From contig HF991346.1 of NCBI GenBank assembly GCA_000431515.1, positions 1 to 32,256 on the forward strand: 32,256 nt of DNA, given 5' to 3'. Under the pieces are notes generated by a model. That model saw only the letters and a list, made by a program, of their open reading frames with translations. It did no database searches and was not told the DNA's origin. The stretch's first letter is position 1. Each line of letters starts with the position of its first letter. Positions 26,986 through 32,256 of the stretch are shown here, piece after piece. A program made the position numbers and the translations under genes. This DNA comes from Clostridium sp. CAG:632 (GTDB lineage: Bacteria; Bacillota; Clostridia; Lachnospirales; Lachnospiraceae).

Positions 26986-28054
26986 AAGTGTCACTGCACC
27001 CCCTGACTTCTGCATTTTTAATTCTTCCGATAATCTTAAAATATTTACCTTTCCGTCCGCATGGGCAATCATCTTCACCCGTAATAACCCCTTCATCTTC
27101 CGTCAAAAGAACATGTCCCGGATAACTGGTCGGTAAAACCGAAACAACCTCCATCAGACCCTTTTCACCATGTGGCTGTACCGAAAAGTCTTTCGGATTC
27201 CGGATGATAATATCTGAATAATTAGAACAATGCATATGTCCATATTCACACTCAATATAAATAGATCCCAGCTGTTCCACCATTCCATAATAATCATGGA
27301 TCGCTACATTGCCCAGCCGGTCCTTCACTCTCCGATTAAATTCCAGACTGTCAACTGCCTGATTCTGCAATTTCTTCCATCCACCACCATGAAATAACAC
27401 AGCATCTTCTATTGGAAGACGTACTTCTCTTTTTTCCATCTCACATACTACGTACTGCCAGATCATATACGTGAATCCAAACAATAATATGCGCTCGCCT
27501 TTATGCTTTTTAATATAAGCCTGCATTCCATCCAGATCCAGCTTCATATCATCATCCAAAGCATAAAAGATATCCCGTCCATAGATAGAGAATCCTGTAA
27601 TTCCCGTTCCGCGTGCCGAATACATTCTACGATTTTTCTTTACAAGCTGTGTATCCAGAACGATCATTGGCAGTCTGGATTTTCCCATACAAGTTGAAAT
27701 CAGATGCGTCAGAACCGCTGACTGTGCTTTCACATTCTTGGTATCCAAAAAAATCTTGGATACCGACTGTCCGGTCGTTCCTGACGAAGTCATAACCTTT
27801 TTGATCTCTTCCCGTGGAACACTCATTAATTCATACTCCTTAAAAAGACGTACCGGAAGTGCCGGAATATCATAGTAGGACTTAAAAGCATCTATTTTAA
27901 CGCCAAGATTTAAAAGCATATCATGATATTCTTTACAATTCTCATAATGATATTCCGTTAAGCTCTTCAGATTATCAGAAAGCATTTCCGATTTTTCTTC
28001 CTTGTCCATAGAATATGGATCCTGTTGCAATAGTTGCTCCAACTGCATCTTCAT
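26972..28054 (-). CDS. LuxE-like acyl-protein synthetase
   Basis: ATP-dependent enzyme of 360 residues that activates a carboxylic acid as acyl-AMP, takes it onto its own cysteine and hands it to LuxC for reduction. The adenylation motif SSGTTGQS is at residues 90-97, FHGGGWKK and HDYYGMVEQ follow, and the C-terminus ends CPCGRKGKYFKIIGRIKNAEVRGCSD, where C353 lies at the position of the acyl-accepting cysteine of Vibrio LuxE. AAGGAGAG lies five bases before the start. It overlaps luxC by 14 bases, so the two are likely made in equal amounts. Confidence 0.9.
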   Translation of the reverse strand: MKMQLEQLLQQDPYSMDKEEKSEMLSDNLKSLTEYHYENCKEYHDMLLNLGVKIDAFKSYYDIPALPVRLFKEYELMSVPREEIKKVMTSSGTTGQSVSKIFLDTKNVKAQSAVLTHLISTCMGKSRLPMIVLDTQLVKKNRRMYSARGTGITGFSIYGRDIFYALDDDMKLDLDGMQAYIKKHKGERILLFGFTYMIWQYVVCEMEKREVRLPIEDAVLFHGGGWKKLQNQAVDSLEFNRRVKDRLGNVAIHDYYGMVEQLGSIYIECEYGHMHCSNYSDIIIRNPKDFSVQPHGEKGLMEVVSVLPTSYPGHVLLTEDEGVITGEDDCPCGRKGKYFKIIGRIKNAEVRGCSDTYEKH

Positions 28055-28096
28055 TTCAACTCTCCTTGTTTTATAGTAGCTATCTCCAGGTACTCA

Positions 28097-29521
28097 TCAG
28101 TCCTGTGCGTTTCTCAATTCTTCCAGCTTTGAATATAAAATCTTACCCGCATCGTTCCGCGGAATCATAGCAACCGGATAAACTGCAAACGCATTACTGT
28201 TCAGTCCCGTCTTTCCTGCGACAAATTTTCTGATTTTCTCAGCATCCTCCTGCCTGTCTTTCACCAGATAAATGTACATTTTATCATCTATACCGCCACA
28301 TGCACAATCATCCTGCGGATATTCCGCCCGGATCAGCCGTTCTACCTCATCCATGTTTACACGATTACCGTATATCTTAAGGAATCTCTTTTTCCGGCCG
28401 GTAATAAAGTAAAAACCGTCCTCATCCCTTTTGGCCATATCGCCGGTTACCAAGACACCATTCCGTTCATCACCATGGATCAGATCTTCTCCATGCTCTG
28501 CATATCCGAGAGTTACATTATCACCGTAATAAACCAGTTCTCCTACAATGCCCGGATCCTGAATTACAGAATCGTCTACATCAATCAGTTCAAACCGTCC
28601 ACCGGGGATTGCAATTCCCATACTTCCATACTTCTCCAGTGATTTCTCCGCCGGAAGATATGCCATTCGCGCCGTTGCTTCCGTCTGCCCGTACATAACT
28701 ATGAACTTGCATCCTCTCTCCTGTGCATACTCAGCGAATTGTCTATGAAGCTCCGGCAATAATTTACCGCCGGCCTGCGTCATATACCGCAAAGAAGGAA
28801 GGTTCATCCGGAAGAACCTAAGCTTCGCCAGCATCTCATAAATATACGGAACTCCTCCGAAAGAGGTTGCCTTCTGCTCCTTGAAGAACTTCCAAAACTC
28901 TTTCTGCATCAACGCCTTCTCTGTCAAAAGAATGGTTGCTCCCACATATAAATGTGTATTCACAATTGACAGGCCATACGTATAGTTCATTGGCAATGTT
29001 GTAATAGGACGCTCTGTTTCATCCAGCTCCAAATATTCAACAATTGATTTCGTATTTGCTTCTATATTCTTATAGCTTTGGCGTACCAGCTTAGGACTTC
29101 CGGTACTTCCGGATGTTGTCAGCAATAATGCCAGCTCATCATATAACGGATATCCTTTTAGCCCGGTCCGATACAACACATATCCATATGCTTCAAAAAC
29201 TTTCTCATAGCCGGAAATCTTCTCTGTCTCCTCTGCCGGAGCCCAGATAAATGCCGGCTGATATGTTTCTACCAGATATTGAAACAGCCCGGAATCCAGC
29301 TTCGCCGCTAATAGTAATGGTACAATTCTATTCTCTATGAATGACGCATACCCAGCCAATGATCCTATCGAATTCGTACACAGTGAAAAGACTAAGCATC
29401 GCTGAGGTATTACATCGTTCAACTTTTTCGAAAACTGAACAATTTCTCCATACGTAATCCGATTTTCATTTTCATCTATTGCCGCAACTGCGACATTGTC
29501 TTTTTCACCCAGTTCAAACAT
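28097..29521 (-). CDS. AMP-forming acyl ligase (ANL superfamily)
   Basis: Adenylate-forming enzyme of 474 residues, shorter than typical acyl-CoA synthetases. Core motifs: TTSGSTGSPK (135-144), MYGQTEATARM, TGDMAKRDEDGFYFITGRKKRFLKIYG at the domain hinge, and the C-terminal catalytic lysine in NDAGKILYSK. The first base follows the stop of the acyl carrier protein gene by one base, so its natural role is probably to load an acid onto that carrier, as in D-alanine or phenolic-acid loading systems. The ATG at 29521 has GGGGTGG upstream; an in-frame ATG at 29539 would overlap the previous gene. The acid it selects cannot be read by eye. Confidence 0.88.
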   Translation of the reverse strand: MFELGEKDNVAVAAIDENENRITYGEIVQFSKKLNDVIPQRCLVFSLCTNSIGSLAGYASFIENRIVPLLLAAKLDSGLFQYLVETYQPAFIWAPAEETEKISGYEKVFEAYGYVLYRTGLKGYPLYDELALLLTTSGSTGSPKLVRQSYKNIEANTKSIVEYLELDETERPITTLPMNYTYGLSIVNTHLYVGATILLTEKALMQKEFWKFFKEQKATSFGGVPYIYEMLAKLRFFRMNLPSLRYMTQAGGKLLPELHRQFAEYAQERGCKFIVMYGQTEATARMAYLPAEKSLEKYGSMGIAIPGGRFELIDVDDSVIQDPGIVGELVYYGDNVTLGYAEHGEDLIHGDERNGVLVTGDMAKRDEDGFYFITGRKKRFLKIYGNRVNMDEVERLIRAEYPQDDCACGGIDDKMYIYLVKDRQEDAEKIRKFVAGKTGLNSNAFAVYPVAMIPRNDAGKILYSKLEELRNAQD

Positions 29522-29522
29522 C

Positions 29523-29759
29523 TTAAATTTCCACCCCATACTTCTTCAGAATCTCAATTCCCTTTTCAAAAGAACTAAAATCAATAATATCATCTGTTTC
29601 CATCATGATATCAAACACATCCTCCAGGCATGCAACCAGATTCATATGTCCGACTGAATCCCATTCCGGAATCGCCTCATACTTTAATGTCTCCAATCCT
29701 TCGTCTGAGATTTCCAATCCTTCTACAAATGCCTGCTTATACTTCTCCATGTTTGTCAT
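29523..29759 (-). CDS. Free-standing acyl carrier protein
   Basis: Carrier protein of 78 residues, acidic, with the phosphopantetheine attachment serine S35 in PEWDSVGHMNLVACLEDVF, the DSxxHM variant found in carriers of specialised pathways rather than the DSLD of fatty acid synthesis. AGGAGG lies eight bases before the ATG at 29759. An ATG at 29801 would overlap the upstream transketolase gene and lacks such a site. It sits between a transketolase subunit and an acyl ligase, which makes both candidates for acting on it. Confidence 0.9.
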   Translation of the reverse strand: MTNMEKYKQAFVEGLEISDEGLETLKYEAIPEWDSVGHMNLVACLEDVFDIMMETDDIIDFSSFEKGIEILKKYGVEI

Positions 29760-29776
29760 ATTTTTTTCCTCCTGAA

Positions 29777-30751
29777 TTATATTAATTTTATGGTATTCCA
29801 TTTATTTTTTATGGTTTCTGCCAGCTGTACTGCCGTCAGTCCATATTCTTCCATGATAAACGCTCTGGCTCCTGTTGCCTTATATTCGTCTGTAATTCCC
29901 AGGAACAACTGTGGCGGCACATTGGCATATCCTGCTTTATGTTCTGCTATGGCACCGCCTAATCCGCCTACAATATTATGCTCCTCAATCGTAACCAGCA
30001 GCTTATGCTTCTTATAGCATTGCTCTAAGCATGCTCCATCCAACGGCTTTATCGTATGCATATTGATCACACTGCATGATATTCCCTGCTCTTCCAGAAT
30101 TGCCGCAGCATCCATGGCTTCCTTTACCATTAACCCGGTCGCTATCAGTGCAATATCTTCACCCTCTTTGAGCGTGATTGCTTTTCCGATTTCGAAATCA
30201 TAATCTTCTTTATAAATGATCGGCACATTCAAATTTCCTGTTAATCGTATATATACCGGCCCATTCATCTGTGCGGCTGCAACTGTCATTTTGACTACTT
30301 CGGTACAATCTGCCGGCGACAGAACCGTCATATTCGGAATCGCTCTCATAAATGCCAGATCCTCCGTACACCAGTGTGAAATACCGCTCTTTCCGGTGCA
30401 TGCGCCTGATGACATTCCGACTATCTTTACATTTGCTTTCAGATATCCCAGATTATGCCGGATCTGCTCGAGTCCCCGTAAAGCAATAAAAGATGCATAC
30501 GTAGATGCGAAAACACAATTTCCCTCATAGGCCATACCGGCTGCTACCGTTACCATATTCTGCTCTGCAATTCCTACATCTACATATTGTAACGGATACA
30601 TATCTTTATAACGTTTCAGTCCCAGGAGACTGCTTACATCCGCCGTTACAAACTGTATATCCGGCCGGTCTTTCACTACTTCCATCAAACCGACTCCACC
30701 GAATGTAGCATTCTGACCAAGACGTGACCATGCTGTTGCTCTTACCTTCAT
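29777..30751 (-). CDS. Transketolase-like, C-terminal subunit (pyrimidine and C domains)
   Basis: Second half of a split thiamine diphosphate enzyme, 324 residues. It holds the pyrimidine-binding domain with the catalytic glutamate in DVGIAEQNMVTVAAGMA (E63) and the C-terminal domain starting near residue 190 with the NMHTIKPLD and EEHNIVGGLGGAIAEH segments. Together with the N-terminal subunit it forms an active site that moves a two-carbon ketol unit between sugars or aldehydes. Its ATG overlaps the N-subunit stop by four bases. Its place in an operon with an acyl carrier protein and LuxC/LuxE argues against a housekeeping pentose phosphate role. Confidence 0.9.
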   Translation of the reverse strand: MKVRATAWSRLGQNATFGGVGLMEVVKDRPDIQFVTADVSSLLGLKRYKDMYPLQYVDVGIAEQNMVTVAAGMAYEGNCVFASTYASFIALRGLEQIRHNLGYLKANVKIVGMSSGACTGKSGISHWCTEDLAFMRAIPNMTVLSPADCTEVVKMTVAAAQMNGPVYIRLTGNLNVPIIYKEDYDFEIGKAITLKEGEDIALIATGLMVKEAMDAAAILEEQGISCSVINMHTIKPLDGACLEQCYKKHKLLVTIEEHNIVGGLGGAIAEHKAGYANVPPQLFLGITDEYKATGARAFIMEEYGLTAVQLAETIKNKWNTIKLI

Positions 30752-31572
30752 TCCTGATCCTCCTCTAATTCCTGTATTGCCTTATGGTACATTTCCTCTG
30801 TTAATACATTCTGATGCCATTCGACATGATTTTCTACAAAAGAAAGACCTTTTCCTTTTATTGTATGTGCAATAATAACATTCGGCTTTTCATCACTGAC
30901 TGCCTGATATGCCTGAACCAGCTCATGGATACTATGCCCGTCTACTTCCTGCACTGCGCAGCCGAAGCTCTTAAACTTTTCTCCCAGATTTCCTAATGTC
31001 ATAACCTCTTCCACGGTGCCTGATAGCTGTAGGTTATTTCTGTCTACAATGATCACAAGATTACTCAACGCATACTTTGCCGCTGTCATGACAGCTTCCC
31101 ATATGATTCCTTCATCACACTCACCGTCACCGATCATAACATATACTTTATGGTTTCTTCCCTTTCGTTTAGCGTCCAGAGCCATTCCGGTTCCGACAGA
31201 CAGGGCCATTCCCAATGTTCCGCCAGAAAATTCCAGACCCAATTTCGGATTCTTGGGATATCCTATCAATAATCCTCCATTATCCTTAAATGTGTATTTC
31301 TCTTCTTCTGTAATAATCCCCATTTCCTGCATCACAGAATATTGTGTCAGAATACAGTGTGCTTTCCCGGTAAGAAACCGGTCCCGCTCCATATCTGTCG
31401 GCTTCTCTTTGTCAAAGTGAAATACCGCGCCATATAAGGCGGTCAGGATTTCTACGCAGGATAATCCTCCGCCAAGATGAGATCCGCCCGCACCGGCCGC
31501 ATAGGCCATATCTACTGCAGAACGCCGAACTCTTTTTGCCATTTCCTCCAATTCATTCATATCTTTATTCAT
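30748..31572 (-). CDS. Transketolase-like, N-terminal (thiamine diphosphate) subunit
   Basis: First half of the split enzyme, 274 residues. The thiamine diphosphate motif is GDGECDEG at 148-155 with the Mg-binding NN at 179-180, after GGSHLGGGLSCVEIL and an altered FSGGTLGMALSVGTGMAL segment. Compared with housekeeping transketolases the sugar-phosphate-facing segments differ (TGKAHCIL in place of the usual SKGHA, and VDRNNLQLSG in place of VDNN-type), suggesting a specialised acceptor. The ATG at 31572 stands one base after the stop of the SDR gene; GGAGGAAG lies about 13 bases upstream, which is long, so translation probably depends on coupling. A start four codons later is possible. Confidence 0.9.
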   Translation of the reverse strand: MNKDMNELEEMAKRVRRSAVDMAYAAGAGGSHLGGGLSCVEILTALYGAVFHFDKEKPTDMERDRFLTGKAHCILTQYSVMQEMGIITEEEKYTFKDNGGLLIGYPKNPKLGLEFSGGTLGMALSVGTGMALDAKRKGRNHKVYVMIGDGECDEGIIWEAVMTAAKYALSNLVIIVDRNNLQLSGTVEEVMTLGNLGEKFKSFGCAVQEVDGHSIHELVQAYQAVSDEKPNVIIAHTIKGKGLSFVENHVEWHQNVLTEEMYHKAIQELEEDQE

Positions 31573-31573
31573 G

Positions 31574-32256
31574 CTATCTCAATCTTCCTCCGTCTACATT
31601 CATAATTGCTCCCGTCATAAAACTGGATGCATCTGTGGCAAGAAAATATACCGCTTCCGCAATTTCCTCCGGTCGCCCCATTCTCTTCATACTGATCTCA
31701 TTCAGTATCTTCTCCTGCTCTTCGGTTTTCTTATACATTCCCATATCACTTTCAACCAGTCCCGGTGCAACCGCATTTACACGGATATTATACTTTGCCA
31801 GTTCCTTTGATACCGAACGTGTTGCCCATAGAAGAGCCGCCTTACTGGAGCCATATGCGAGATATCCTTCCCTTGCTTCAATACCGCCTACGGATCCCAT
31901 ATTGATAATAGATCCTGATTTCTGTCTCATCATCACTCTGGATATCAGCTGCATAACATGGATCTGTGCAATAAAATTAATCTCCATTACTTCCCTGAGA
32001 TTTTTAAGCGGAGTCATCTGCATCAGATTTCCATAAGGAACGCCTGCATTATTCACCAGAATATCTATCGGCTGTTTCTCTTTTATTACCTCTTTTAATG
32101 CATTGGTCGTCTCTTCTTCATTCGCCAGATCAAAGTATACGGGCTTTATCCACACGTGATACTCTTCTGACAATTGCTTCATATCCTGCTCGAATTCCTC
32201 ATTCTCTTTACTCGCGCAGGCCCATATATTAATTCCTTTTTGAGCAAAAAGCTCTA
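31574..32256 (-). CDS. SDR family oxidoreductase, FabG-like, partial at right edge
   Basis: Short-chain dehydrogenase/reductase, open to the right edge, with about 227 residues present; the N-terminal TGxxxGIG nucleotide loop lies outside the window. Visible are ILVNNAGVPYG, the catalytic serine region NMGSVGGIEAREG, the YxxxK pair in AYGSSKAAL, the NAVAPGLVESDM loop and the C-terminal ending GAIMNVDGGRLR, typical of FabG-type 3-oxoacyl reductases and sugar dehydrogenases. The frame continues upstream of an ATG at 32182 with a good SDR beta-strand segment (INIWACASKENEEF), so that ATG is internal. It is the most 5' gene of the operon seen here and would reduce a ketone in the pathway. Confidence 0.92.
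   Translation of the reverse strand, partial: ELFAQKGINIWACASKENEEFEQDMKQLSEEYHVWIKPVYFDLANEEETTNALKEVIKEKQPIDILVNNAGVPYGNLMQMTPLKNLREVMEINFIAQIHVMQLISRVMMRQKSGSIINMGSVGGIEAREGYLAYGSSKAALLWATRSVSKELAKYNIRVNAVAPGLVESDMGMYKKTEEQEKILNEISMKRMGRPEEIAEAVYFLATDASSFMTGAIMNVDGGRLR

Noticed and set aside
25792..28054. Bioluminescence lux operon
   Set aside because: Only luxC- and luxE-like genes are present; no luxA, luxB or luxD homologue is in the window.

Overview
The window looks like chromosomal DNA from a low-to-moderate GC Clostridia bacterium, most likely Lachnospiraceae. This is an inference from strong AGGAGG-type ribosome binding sites, tight TTGACA/TATAAT promoters and the gene families present: doubled feoA, DUF3169 with a small Xre regulator, FprA-type flavodiiron protein, zinc-dependent phospholipase C-like protein and YfhO proteins. 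No rRNA, tRNA, CRISPR, insertion sequence or riboswitch is visible. No gene-free stretch exceeds 300 bases; the longest, about 250 bases between the tetR and mmpL genes, is full of regulatory sites.

Layout from left to right. Bases 1-2400, minus strand: a ferrous iron uptake operon feoA-feoA-feoB, with feoB cut by the left edge, a near-consensus promoter overlapped by an inverted repeat, and further palindromes before feoB. 2430-7620: a TetR regulator diverging from a two-gene unit made of an MMPL/RND transporter and a secreted heptad-repeat protein related to the YhgE/Pip extracellular region. Four copies of one inverted repeat lie in the divergent promoter region, and a strong terminator closes the unit. 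7622-11964, minus: the sbcD-sbcC DNA nuclease pair. 12156-12953, plus: a zinc-dependent phospholipase C-like protein. 12978-17756, minus: flavodiiron protein, MATE exporter, CPBP-type membrane protease, a DUF3169-like membrane protein and a small Xre repressor whose promoter carries two matching inverted repeats. 17867-19199, minus: glyA with its own promoter and a long-stem terminator.

19373-32256, minus: a tightly packed run of ten genes, probably one operon that starts beyond the right edge. In transcription order: SDR reductase (partial), split transketolase N and C subunits, a free-standing acyl carrier protein, an AMP-forming acyl ligase, LuxE-like acyl-protein synthetase, LuxC-like acyl reductase, two tandem giant YfhO membrane proteins and a type II thioesterase. 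Gaps are -14 to about 40 bases and several start codons overlap or touch the previous stop.

The last block is the most interesting part. It has all the chemistry to activate a carboxylic acid, carry it as a thioester, reduce it to an aldehyde, join it to a two-carbon ketol unit and reduce the product, next to membrane proteins of a type linked to cell-envelope glycan modification. There are no luciferase genes and no polyketide or peptide synthase in view, so it reads as a specialised envelope lipid or branched-sugar pathway of unknown product.
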